Shown: positions 8,990 through 17,900 of the stretch, piece after piece
Layout: each line of letters begins with the position of its first letter
How positions within the stretch are numbered: the stretch's first letter is position 1
NCBI RefSeq assembly: GCF_040361275.1
Contig: NZ_APNH01000002.1
Coordinates: 558,001-622,000, forward strand
Reading direction: 5' to 3'
Source: Salinisphaera sp. T31B1
Lineage (GTDB): Bacteria > Pseudomonadota > Gammaproteobacteria > Nevskiales > Salinisphaeraceae
DNA length: 64,000 bases
Notes under the pieces: model-generated
Told to the model about the DNA's origin: nothing
The model's input: only the letters and a program-made list of their open reading frames with translations
The model's database searches: none
Program-made: the position numbers and the translations under genes

Positions 8990-9020
8990 CAGCCGGTCAG
9001 CCGGTCAGCCGGTCAGCCGG
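8990..9020. repeat. 8-bp tandem repeat across the 3' end of the GST-like gene
   Basis: The unit CAGCCGGT is repeated 3.9 times without mismatch. The stop codon of the adjacent minus-strand GST-like gene (9005-9007) lies inside the array. A unit of eight bases would shift any frame running through it, but TGA recurs in the array, so the protein end should change little with copy number. Confidence 0.9.
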
Positions 9021-9940
9021 ATCCGGAAGCCGGTGCGCGGAAAATGCACACGCAGCGGGCCGACGGTCGGCGCCTCACGCTCGACGACCACCGTATGCGC
9101 ATCGATCTGAACCAGCCGGCCCACGACCGGGTCGACGCCGTAATCGGTCGCGGCCACCTCGACCGCGTGGCCCAGGTGCGGGCCGAACGCGGCGTCCCGC
9201 GTGTCGGCAACCGGCTGCCAGCAGTCGGAGTGGCGAGCCCGCGCCAACGCGTCCGCGCCGGTCATCGGCTCCGAGCGGCCGTGGCCGAACTCGCCCATGC
9301 GCTCGAACCAATGCACCAGCTGCGGATAGGCGTCGAGCGTGGCCGCCACACCGGCATTGCCCCGGACATACCACACCGGGTGATAGACCGCGAAATCGGC
9401 CAGCGTCGGTGTCTGGCCGAGCAGAAACGGCTGTTCGTGCAGCTGCGCGTCGAGATCGGCCATCGCCGGCTCCCACAGGCCGCGCGAAAACTGGTCGTCG
9501 GGCCGGCCGACATGGCCGCCGCGGAACAACGCAGCCCGGTCGGCCTGAAACCGCTCCAGGTAATCGGCGCCGAGTTTGTCGACCAGCGCGGCCCGACCCG
9601 CCGGCCGGAACAACACCGGAATGGCGGCCAGGAACAGCTGCTGGTCGGCCCACCGTTCGAGCGCGGTGATGCTCGCCCGCAGGGTGGAGACGAACAACGG
9701 CGGTTCCGGCGCGAGCCGGTCCAGCGTCCGCGCGATCAGACGGGTGTCGCAGTACACGTCGCGCCCGATCTGCATCACGGGCGTGCGTCGGTAGCCGCCG
9801 GTCAGGGGCATCAGTTCCGGCTTGGGCAGGATCCGCGGGATCTCCACTGACGCCCAGGCCAGCTGCTTGTAGCCGAGAATACGCCGGATCTTCTCCGAAA
9901 ACGGCGAAGCCGCGAAGTGATGCAGCACGATCTCGGGCAT
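9005..9940 (-). CDS. GST-like protein with C-terminal extension domain (paralogue of the gene at 58.4 kb)
   Basis: The 311-residue protein begins with a thioredoxin-like GST N-domain: VLHHFAASPFSEKIRRILGY, then PLTGGYRRTPVMQIG and the DVYCDT glutathione-loop region. A helical GST C-domain (FLLGQTPTLADFAVYHPVWY) follows. The last 80 or so residues are an extra domain, with DYGVDPVVG and a closing LRVHFPRTGFRI, seen also in the paralogue at 58360-59283. Substrate is unknown. The ATG at 9940 has AGGAGG 10 bases upstream; an open frame continues further but has no homology. The MOSC gene lies just upstream on the same strand. Confidence 0.8.
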   Translation of the reverse strand: MPEIVLHHFAASPFSEKIRRILGYKQLAWASVEIPRILPKPELMPLTGGYRRTPVMQIGRDVYCDTRLIARTLDRLAPEPPLFVSTLRASITALERWADQQLFLAAIPVLFRPAGRAALVDKLGADYLERFQADRAALFRGGHVGRPDDQFSRGLWEPAMADLDAQLHEQPFLLGQTPTLADFAVYHPVWYVRGNAGVAATLDAYPQLVHWFERMGEFGHGRSEPMTGADALARARHSDCWQPVADTRDAAFGPHLGHAVEVAATDYGVDPVVGRLVQIDAHTVVVEREAPTVGPLRVHFPRTGFRIRLTG

Positions 9941-9977
9941 GGCGCTTGGCCTCCTGTCGTCGATGACGGGCGATCGG

Positions 9978-10487
9978 TCAGCCGGCGGCGACGGTAGCAC
10001 CGACGCGCAGTTCGCCGCCGCGCACGATACGGGCGCGCACACCCCCGATCCGGTACAGGGCACGACGCATGTCCGCGCCCAGCAGTCGCGAAAGATACCC
10101 GCACGGCGGGCAGCCTGTCAGCACTTCGATCTGTACGCCGGCCGCCACCAGACGTTGGCCGACGAGCTCGGACAGCGCCAGACCGTCGACCAGCAGGTTG
10201 CGGCGCAGCGCCGCGGCCGCGACGCCCGCATGCCCGGCCGCCGCCAGACGACGATTGCACTCGGTGAGTGCGGCGGTATCGATCAGCGACAGTTCGCGTG
10301 CCCCGGCACGCACTTCGAAACGCCCGGAGAAGGTGCCGACCCCGGCCCAGTATCGATCGCCGTGGAGCCCGCGGCCGGCCACCGCGGTGGCACGGTCGCA
10401 CGGCCGCATGGGGCGGCCGCGTTCGCTGGCGATGAATATCCCGCTCAACCGGGCGATGGGCCATCTCCGAAAATTGGGTCGGCCCAT
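9978..10487 (-). CDS. MOSC domain-containing protein
   Basis: The 169-residue protein carries the MOSC (molybdenum cofactor sulfurase C-terminal) fold: GLHGDRYWAGVG near the start, RNLLVDG, and the cysteine-bearing VLTGCPPCGYLSRLLG around 120-135. MOSC proteins act in sulfur transfer or molybdopterin-linked reduction. The ATG at 10487 is a choice from fold length; the frame stays open upstream. It probably shares a transcript with the GST-like gene 37 bases downstream. Confidence 0.75.
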   Translation of the reverse strand: MGRPNFRRWPIARLSGIFIASERGRPMRPCDRATAVAGRGLHGDRYWAGVGTFSGRFEVRAGARELSLIDTAALTECNRRLAAAGHAGVAAAALRRNLLVDGLALSELVGQRLVAAGVQIEVLTGCPPCGYLSRLLGADMRRALYRIGGVRARIVRGGELRVGATVAAG

Positions 10488-10599
10488 TCTATCGCGCCGC
10501 GCCTGCGCCGCTTGAGCCGGCCGCTCAACCCTGCTGTGATGGCGCCATGAAATCGAGCCCGATCCGTACCGGACCCCTGCACGACCGCCGGCTCGTGCC

Positions 10600-12939
10600 A
10601 TGACGCTGCGCAATATCGACGCCTTGTTCAAGGGCGAGCGCGTGCTCGTGCTGGGCAAGCCGCGGGGCGATGCCCAACAGCAGCTGGTGGCCAATATCGA
10701 GGCCAGCCTGCCGGCCGAACAGCGTTGTCACGTCACCCGGACACGCAGCCTGCGGCTACCCGATTTCGATGCCGAGATGGCCATCGTCATGGATCCGCGC
10801 TGGGCGACCCCGCGAACCGTCGATGCGCTCGGCCGGAGCGGCTGTCGCGCGGTGCTGTGGTCGGCCGAGCCACGGATCGGCGGCGAGGTCCTGCGCGCGG
10901 CACGGCCCTACAACCTGCGCCTGCTCGGTGGCCGAAGCGCCGGGGTCGTGCAGACGCGCACCGAGCGAAATTTCAGCACGCTCGCGCTGGCGCCCCGCCC
11001 GGGCAAGGTCGCGCTCATCACCCAGTCCCAATCATTAGCGGCCGCCGCGCTCGACTGGGCCCTGGGGCGCAATATCGGCTTTTCCTGGATGGCCTGTACC
11101 GGCTCCGAGGCCGATATCGATATCGCCGACCTGCTCGACTATGCCGCGCTCGACCCGCGCACCCGAGCGGTGGTGCTCCAGGTTGGACGCATACGCTCGC
11201 CGCGCAAGTTCGTCTCGGCCGCGCGCGCCGCCGCACGGGTCAAGCCGGTGCTCGTACTCCAGACCCGGCGTGCGGTTGACGACGGCCCGCAAGGCCCGGA
11301 CCCGGCCCGCTCCGCGGCGTTTGCCCGTGCCGGTCTGGTCGAATGCGAAAATCTCGGCGGGCTGTTCGATGGCCTGGCGGCGCTGGAACTGCTGCCGACC
11401 GTCACCCATCACCGGGTCGTGGTCATGGGCAACGGGGCCGGCGCCTGTGCGCTGGGTACCGATGCGCTGCTGCGCCAGGGCCTGCAACCGGCACGTCTGG
11501 GTGCCGATGCTCGCAAGGCGCTCGCCGACGATGCGCCTGCCGCCCGGGATCACGGCGTATCGGTCGACCTGGGTCCGGCCGACACCGGCGAAATACTGGC
11601 CGCGCTCAAGGTGGCGACCGCCGATACGCGCAATATGGATGCCGTGCTGTTCGTACACAGCCCGGTGGCCGGCCAACCGCATGAGCCAATGGTCGAGGCG
11701 ATCGTCGGCGCCGAGATCAGCCCCCGCCTGATGACCGTCTGGCTCGGCCTGCATACCGCCCAGCGCGCCCGCCAGGCCAGCGCGGCCGCGCGTCTGGCGA
11801 CCTTTGCCTCCGCCGACGAGGCGGTGCGCGCGGTGCGCTATCGCGCCCAGTACCGGCTGACCCGCGAACTGCTCACCGCCACGCCGCCGCCCGATCCGAC
11901 GGTCACTGCCGACGTGGATGCCCTGCGCGAGCGACTGGTCACCCTGGCCGCCGACGGCGTCGAATGGCTGTCGGCCGACGAAGCCGCCTATCTGCTCACC
12001 GCCTACGGCATCGTGGGCGAAAACCCGGCGGAATCGGCCGTTCGGATTCGGGTGCGAGCCTTCCGCCATGCCGAATTGGGCATGGTTCTGAGCGTGCAGG
12101 ACGAAACACTGGGTATCGACCCGGCCTACGGCTTCGCGCCGCTCGACGGCCTGCTCGCCCGGCGCATGCTCCTGGGTGCCAGCGCGGCACGCCTGCGCGG
12201 CACGCGCGCGGCCTTCGAAGCACTCGCCCAGGCGCTCGTGCGGCTGGGCAAGCTCGTGGTGGACCTGCCCCAGGTCGCCGGTCTGGACATGCGGGTGGCG
12301 GTGGGCCCGCGCGGACGGCTGCAGGCGCCCTCGGACAGCCTGATCGAGATCACCGATGCCCCGCTGGCCGAGCGCCAGCGTCTGGCCATGTCGCCCTACC
12401 CGGCACGCATGCGCCATATCGTCGCGCTCAAGGACAACCAGCGTTATATCGTGCGAGCGATTCGTCCCTCCGACGAACCCGCCGTGCTCGATCTGCTGGA
12501 AAGCCTGAGCCCGGAAGAGATCCGCCTGCGGTTCTTCAACTACATCCGGCATTTCTCACACGACATGGCCGCCCGCATCACGCAGGTCGACTACGACCGC
12601 GAGGTCTCGCTGGTCGTCAGTGCCTACGACCGGCCCGACGAGCTGGCCGGCATGGGTACGATCATCGCGGATCCCGACGGCAACGAGGCGGAGTTCGCGA
12701 TACTCGTCCACCGCAACCACACCGGCGTGGGGCTGGGCCGCCATCTGCTGGATTGTCTGTTGCGCCAGGCCGGCGCGCGCGAGATCCGTACTGTCTACGG
12801 CGACGTGCTGGCCCAGAACAAGCCCATGCTGTCGCTGGCGCGCAGCCTGGGCTTCCGGATCAAGATCTCGCTGGACGATGCCTCCAGCGTGCGCGCCGAG
12901 ATCGATCTCGCCGATTACGGCAAGGCCGAGGCCGATTGA
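10600..12939 (+). CDS. Pat/PatZ-like protein: acyl-CoA synthetase (NDP-forming)-like domain plus GNAT acetyltransferase
   Basis: The 779-residue protein has the PatZ/YfiQ order: a CoA-binding-like Rossmann domain (about 1-130), a succinyl-CoA ligase-like domain (130-420), a shortened ATP-grasp region (about 430-600), and a C-terminal GNAT domain. The GNAT part includes MTQ-like ITQVDYDREVSLVV and the acetyl-CoA loop GVGLGRHLL (about 706-714). In enterobacteria PatZ acetylates lysines, for example on acetyl-CoA synthetase. Enterobacterial PatZ is about 886 residues. The missing length lies just after LLTAYGIVGENPAESA, where the ATP-grasp nucleotide-binding subdomain should be. The gene is divergent from the MOSC gene. 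Confidence 0.82.
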   Translation: MTLRNIDALFKGERVLVLGKPRGDAQQQLVANIEASLPAEQRCHVTRTRSLRLPDFDAEMAIVMDPRWATPRTVDALGRSGCRAVLWSAEPRIGGEVLRAARPYNLRLLGGRSAGVVQTRTERNFSTLALAPRPGKVALITQSQSLAAAALDWALGRNIGFSWMACTGSEADIDIADLLDYAALDPRTRAVVLQVGRIRSPRKFVSAARAAARVKPVLVLQTRRAVDDGPQGPDPARSAAFARAGLVECENLGGLFDGLAALELLPTVTHHRVVVMGNGAGACALGTDALLRQGLQPARLGADARKALADDAPAARDHGVSVDLGPADTGEILAALKVATADTRNMDAVLFVHSPVAGQPHEPMVEAIVGAEISPRLMTVWLGLHTAQRARQASAAARLATFASADEAVRAVRYRAQYRLTRELLTATPPPDPTVTADVDALRERLVTLAADGVEWLSADEAAYLLTAYGIVGENPAESAVRIRVRAFRHAELGMVLSVQDETLGIDPAYGFAPLDGLLARRMLLGASAARLRGTRAAFEALAQALVRLGKLVVDLPQVAGLDMRVAVGPRGRLQAPSDSLIEITDAPLAERQRLAMSPYPARMRHIVALKDNQRYIVRAIRPSDEPAVLDLLESLSPEEIRLRFFNYIRHFSHDMAARITQVDYDREVSLVVSAYDRPDELAGMGTIIADPDGNEAEFAILVHRNHTGVGLGRHLLDCLLRQAGAREIRTVYGDVLAQNKPMLSLARSLGFRIKISLDDASSVRAEIDLADYGKAEAD

Positions 12940-13034
12940 GCCATCCGAGCGGCCCGTTGCACCGCCCCAAGGTTGGAACGGCGCGTCTGTCGCGGTCGAG
13001 AAAAACGCAACGCTGCGGTAGGCTACGCGCTGCC

Positions 13035-13111
13035 GTCCCTGTAGCTCAGCAGGATAGAGCAGCCGCCTCCTAAGCGGCAGGTCGCAGGTTCGACTCCTGC
13101 CAGGGACACCA
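13035..13111 (+). tRNA. tRNA-Arg (anticodon CCU)
   Basis: The 77-base sequence folds as a complete cloverleaf. The 5' acceptor strand GTCCCTG pairs with CAGGGAC at 13101-13107. The anticodon stem GCCGC/GCGGC closes the loop CTCCTAA with anticodon CCT, the T-arm reads GCAGGTTCGACTCCTGC, and A plus CCA is encoded at the end. It reads AGG codons. Its trailer is unusual (see the hairpin and duplication entries). Confidence 0.95.
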
Positions 13112-13149
13112 TTCCCGAGCGCCGGCCGCAGGTCGGTGCTCGGGAATGG
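13109..13149 (+). other. Hairpin formed by tRNA CCA and trailer
   Basis: CCATTCCCGAGC (13109-13120) pairs perfectly with GCTCGGGAATGG (13138-13149). The stem therefore includes the CCA of the mature tRNA. There is no T-run after it, so intrinsic termination is doubtful. The same hairpin recurs 173 bases later (13282-13322). Confidence 0.75.
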
Positions 13150-13161
13150 TCTGGTTGCATC

Positions 13162-13175
13162 GTCGAACCTGCGAC
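13162..13175 (+). other. Reverse complement of the tRNA-Arg T-arm in its trailer
   Basis: GTCGAACCTGCGAC is the exact reverse complement of bases 13081-13094 in the T-arm of the upstream tRNA. In a precursor transcript the two could pair and enclose the CCA hairpin, competing with the cloverleaf. A second exact copy lies at about 13335-13348. Confidence 0.8.
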
Positions 13176-13540
13176 AAACGAACAAGCTTGGTTCGACGGC
13201 CCGCATCGCGGGCCGAACGGTCGCACACGCGACCGGCCCGAAGGGCGAGCCGCCACGCGGCGAGTACTCCTGCCAGGGACACCATTCCCGAGCGCCGGCC
13301 GCAGGTCGGTGCTCGGGAATGGTCTGGGTGAATCGTCGAACCTGCGACAAGCAAACAAGTCCGGTTCGACGGCCCGTATCGCGGGCCGAACGGGCGCACA
13401 CGCGACCGGCCCGAAGGGCGAGCCGCCAGGCGGCGCTCATGCCGACTGGACGAACCAGGGCGCCGCGCCTCGCACGGCCCTGAAGACAGCCCGGCATGGG
13501 CTCGGTTATTCTCGCGGCCTGTGCCCAGCGGCCACTGCCC

Positions 13541-14347
13541 ATGGACGACTCGCCCGCCCATCTCGACAGCCAGCTCCGGATCGGCCCGCGCCGCGGCGGT
13601 ATCGGCAGCCAGCGGGTCGCCCTGCTCGAACAGATCGCGGCCACCGGCTCGCTCGCCGCAGCGGCCCGGGCGGTCGGGCTGAGCTACAAGGGCGCGTGGG
13701 ACGCGATCAACGCCATCAACAATCTGGCCGACACCCCACTGGTCGCACGCAGTGCCGGCGGCTCCGGCGGTGGCGGGAGTCAGCTGACCGCCCGCGGCCG
13801 GCAACTCGTGCGTACCTATCGCGCCGCCGAGGAGGAACAGGCTCGGTTTCTGGAACGGCTCAACCGCCGGGTACGCCATCTGGAAGACGACATGCATCTG
13901 ATGGAGCGTCTCGCCATGCTGACCAGTGCCCGCAACCAGTTGCTCGGCCAGGTGATCGAGCTGCGCCACGCCGCCGTCAATACCGAGGTGGAGATCGCAC
14001 TGACCGGCGGAGACCACCTGACCGCCGTGATCACCCGGGCCAGCGCCGACAATCTCGGTCTGGAGAACGGCGTGGCGATCACCGCGCTGATCAAGGCCTC
14101 GTGGGTGGTCGTGGCGGCCGGCGATCTGAGCCGGGCAAAGCTGTCGACACGCAATCGGCTGGTCGGCACGGTGGAATCGCTTACGGTCGACGATGTCGCC
14201 AGCGAGGTGGTCATCCGCCTGCCCGGCGGTGCCACGCTGGCCGCCGTGATCACGCGCGAGTCGGCCGACGCCATGGGCCTGGCCGAAGGCGACACGGCCA
14301 CCGCCCTGTTCAAGGCATCCAGCGTGATTCTCGCCCAGCGCGACTAA
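13541..14347 (+). CDS. ModE-like molybdate-responsive regulator with two TOBE/Mop domains
   Basis: The 268-residue protein has an N-terminal LysR-like winged helix (about 20-90: IAATGSLAAAARAVGLSYKGAWDAINAIN), a central linker helix, and two molybdate-binding Mop repeats. The repeats are marked by NQLLGQVIELRHAAVNTEVEI and a second RLVGTVESLTVDDVASEVVI. ModE represses molybdate uptake genes when it binds molybdate. No modABC genes lie in the window, so its targets are elsewhere. The ATG at 13541 fits the family start; the frame extends upstream to 13496 without homology. Confidence 0.88.
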   Translation: MDDSPAHLDSQLRIGPRRGGIGSQRVALLEQIAATGSLAAAARAVGLSYKGAWDAINAINNLADTPLVARSAGGSGGGGSQLTARGRQLVRTYRAAEEEQARFLERLNRRVRHLEDDMHLMERLAMLTSARNQLLGQVIELRHAAVNTEVEIALTGGDHLTAVITRASADNLGLENGVAITALIKASWVVVAAGDLSRAKLSTRNRLVGTVESLTVDDVASEVVIRLPGGATLAAVITRESADAMGLAEGDTATALFKASSVILAQRD

Positions 14348-14364
14348 CGCGCCACACGCCGAAC

Positions 14365-14808
14365 CTAGCCGGGATCGCGCCGATGCGCGGTATAACGCAA
14401 CGTGCCGGCCAGCGGGTCGTAGCCATCGCCGACGGCGTCGCGTGGATGCTCTCGGCCGTTGTAGACCGCCACCTCGGCGAAATCGAACGGGCTCATTCCG
14501 GCCAGACAGGCGACGTTCACGCCGTATTCCTCGGGGTTCGAACGCCGCTGGTGATGCGTATAAATCCCGCATCGCGAACAGAAATAATGCTTGGCCGTGC
14601 CGGTACCGAAGGTATAGCAGGACAGCAGCGCCTGGCCGTCGACGATCTCCAGATCCCCAAGCCGCGCGGACACCGCCACCGCGCCGCGCATCGAACAGTA
14701 AGAACAGTTGCAACGCCGCGCGGTGCGCAGGCCGTCGCTCAGGCGCAGGCGTAGATGCACGCCGCCGCAGTGGCATTGGCCGTCGAGGGGTTGCGAGTGC
14801 TCGGTCAT
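14365..14808 (-). CDS. GFA/CENP-V family zinc protein (glutathione-dependent formaldehyde-activating enzyme-like)
   Basis: The 147-residue protein has the zinc-binding cysteine sets of the GFA fold: CHCGGV near residue 12, CNCSYCSMRG near 35, and FCSRCGIYTHHQRRSNPEEYGVN around 75-95. Some family members promote the reaction of formaldehyde with glutathione; most are uncharacterised. The ATG at 14808 places the first cysteines at the usual distance. It is convergent with the ModE-like gene. Confidence 0.85.
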   Translation of the reverse strand: MTEHSQPLDGQCHCGGVHLRLRLSDGLRTARRCNCSYCSMRGAVAVSARLGDLEIVDGQALLSCYTFGTGTAKHYFCSRCGIYTHHQRRSNPEEYGVNVACLAGMSPFDFAEVAVYNGREHPRDAVGDGYDPLAGTLRYTAHRRDPG

Positions 14809-14944
14809 GGCGGTATTGCTGGGTAGCCGTCGATCACGGTGATCATGCACCCATGCGCCTGCTTTGTGCGAGTGGGTCGGCGTGTGACCCTCGGCGCCGT
14901 TAGACTGGCCGCACACGCTTTAAGCGGAAGCACACACGCGCGGC

Positions 14945-17900
14945 ATGTTCTATCTCTACCACCACAACGATCTGTCGCGTCTGGCCGAACTGTTCGGCGC
15001 GCTGCGCCACAACCGCCCGGTACCCCCGCTGGCGCGCGATACCGTGCTGGCGCCGAACGCGGGGATCGGACGCTGGCTGCGTATCCAGCTGGCACACAGC
15101 GATGGCATCGCCGCCAATATCGACGGCCGCCTGCCGGGCGAGTTCATCTGGGCGCTGCTGCACGCCGTGGTGGACAATGCCGACGAGGGCGACCATTTCG
15201 AAGCCGACTGTCTGGTCTGGCATCTCTATGCGTCGCTGCCCGCCATGGCCGTCGAAATCGCAGCCGTGGCGGATTATCTGGGCACGCCGGTCGACGAGAT
15301 CCGCCGCTATCAGCTCGCCCGCCAGCTCGCGGATGTGTTCGACCAGTACCTGATCTATCGCGCCGACATGCTCACGCGCTGGGAACACGGCGAAACACCC
15401 GCGACCCACCCGGGCCGCTGGCAGGCCGAGGTCTGGCGCTGGCTGACCCGCGAGGACCGTCTCGGCCCGCGCCACCGCGCGCGCGTGCTCACCGATTTCA
15501 TCCGCCGGCTGGCGAGCGACACCGCCCTGCAACAACGCCTGGTGCGCCAATGCCCGAACCCGCTCTACTGCTTCGGGCTGGTCGCGCTCGCCCCCGATCA
15601 TCTGCGCCTGCTCTATGCACTGGCCGAACATATCGACGTGTATTTCCTGTTGCCGAACCCGAGCGAGGCCTACTGGGGCGATATCACCGCCGGCCGGCTA
15701 GCGCTCGAGTTGCCGGCCACGGACGACGACGGCGAACCGCTGCCGGGCGAGGCGGCGGTCGAAGCCGGCCACCCCTTGCTTTCGGCGCTCGGGCGCATGG
15801 CCCGCGATACCGTGCGCGTGCTCTATTCGGACGAATTTGTGGGCATGGTCGAACCCGAGCTGGGCGAGCTGATGGCCTACGACGTGCCGGGCGACGACAG
15901 CCTGCTGCATCGTATCCAGACCGATATCGTGCGTCTGGACTGTGCTCAGGCCGAACAGGGCATGGCCGAAAACGACAGCTCTTTCGAGGTCCATGCCTGC
16001 CACAGCCCGCTACGCGAGATACAGGTATTGCAGGATCAGCTGCTCGATCGCCTGGCCGCCGACGACAAACACGTGGCCGCCGGCGACATCGAGCCGTCCG
16101 ATCGCATCGCCCCGCGCGATATCATCGTGATGCTGCCGGATGTGGCCGCCTACGCACCGGCCATCGAGGCCGTGTTCGGCGGCGCCCCGGCCGACCGCTA
16201 CCTGCCGTTCGGGCTTGCCGACCGCGCCCGCTCGGCCGCGCACCCGATCGTGACCTGTGTCTCGGCGCTGCTCGATCTGCCCCTTTGGCGCTGGCAGGCC
16301 AGCACCCTGCTCGACCTGCTGGCGGTGCCCGCGGTCATGCGCCGCTTCGGCGTGTCGGCCAGCGAACTGGATGCGATCACCGACTGGGTGGGCGAGGCCG
16401 GCATTCGCTGGGGCCGCGACGCCGCACACCGCCATGCACTCGGCGCCGGCGCGTTCGCACAGAACAGCTGGCGGTTCGGTCTGGACCGGCTCCTGCTCGG
16501 CGTGGCCCAGTCCGACGACCAGACGCTGACCGCCGGCGTGGCCCCCTGGGCCGATCTGGAAGGCGGCATCACCGCGGCCCTCGGCAAGCTCTGGCGTTTC
16601 GAACAGACCCTGGCAGCGAGTGCCAACGATCTGGCCGAACCCGCCACCCCGGGCGAATGGCAGACCCGGCTCAATGCCCTGCTGGATGCGCTGATCGAAC
16701 CCGCGCCGGACGCGGCCGACGAACAACGCGCCGTCGACAGCCTGTGCAGCGTCTTCGCGCGCTTCGAAACCGCCGAGCGCTGTACCCGCGAGCGCCCACT
16801 CACCGACGACCGGCGTATTTCCTGGCCGGCGGTCCGCGACATGCTGCGCGCCACGCTCGAATCCGCCGCTGAGCGCCAGCCGTTCCTGGCCGGCGGAATC
16901 ACCTTCTGCGGCATGGTGCCGCTGCGGGCCGTGCCGTTTCGCATGGTCTGCGTGCTGGGCATGAACGACGACGCCTTTCCGCGCCAGGACACGGGCCGCG
17001 CCTTCAACGTCATGTTCGACGCGCCGCGCCTGGGCGATCGTAATATCCGCGACGACGACCGGCTGCTGTTTCTGCAGGCGCTCACCGCCGCGCGCGATGC
17101 TTTCTATATCAGCTATCTCGGCCAGGACATGCAGTCCGGCGAAACGCTGCCGCCCTCGCCGATCGTGGGCGAAACGCTGGAATTCGTGCACCGCTATTAT
17201 TTTCGCGACCACACCGCGGCCGCGTTTCGCAAGCGCCTGGTGCACGAACAGCCCATGCAGCCGTTCTCGCCGCGGTATTTCACTGCTGACGCGGCCGACG
17301 CACGGATATTCACCTTCGCCGGCGAGTGGCGCGCGGCCACCGATGCGGCGATCAAGCCGCGCACGCGCCCCGCGCCGCTGCTCGATTCCGCCACCGCGCC
17401 GCTCGTCGAGCCGATCGAAGCGATCGACCTGGACAGCCTGAAACGCTTCTTCGACCACCCGCCACGGGCGTTCTTTCGCGAACGCATCAAGCTCGATCTG
17501 GATATCGACGACCAGCGCCTCGACGACGCCGAGCCGATCGCGCTCGACCCGCTGGCCGCGGCAAGCCTGCGCCAGAACCTGTTCGAGTCTGCCGATGCCC
17601 AGGATCTGGCCACGGTGGATAGCGTGCCCAGCGCCCTGGAACGCGCCCGCGGCACGCTGCCCCCGCCGCCGCTGGCCGACCCCAACTATGCCGACCAGGC
17701 CGAGGCCGTGAACGCCCTGCTGCCCATCTGGCAGGCCTGGAAGGACCAGGGCACGCCCGAAAGCGTGGATATCGATCTGGCCATCGACGGCATCCGGGTG
17801 ACCGGCCGGGTCGCCCAGCGCTGGCCCCACGCCCTGCGGCGGCTGCGTACCGGCAAGCTCAAGACCCGTTTTCGCCTGCGCTACTGGATCGATTATCTGG

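Larger units (their letters stand above)
13093..13436. repeat. 173-bp tandem duplication beginning in the tRNA-Arg 3' end
   Basis: Copy one (13093-13265) starts at ACTCCTGCCAGGGACACCA within the tRNA and runs through its trailer. Copy two (13266 to about 13436) repeats the same 19 tRNA bases and the rest with scattered substitutions and one-base changes. Each copy holds a 12-bp hairpin that includes the CCA, a 14-base reverse complement of the tRNA T-arm and a second GC-rich hairpin. No open reading frame in it looks real. Confidence 0.9.

Noticed and set aside
13035-13111. tRNA-Arg as the integration site of the Druantia island
   Set aside because: The island lies 12 kb away after recD, and no integrase or distant copy of the tRNA end was seen next to it.
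13070-14776. 568-codon minus-strand open frame
   Set aside because: It runs antisense through the tRNA, the tandem duplication and the ModE-like gene; its sequence is a mirror of GC-rich codons and shows no fold pattern.
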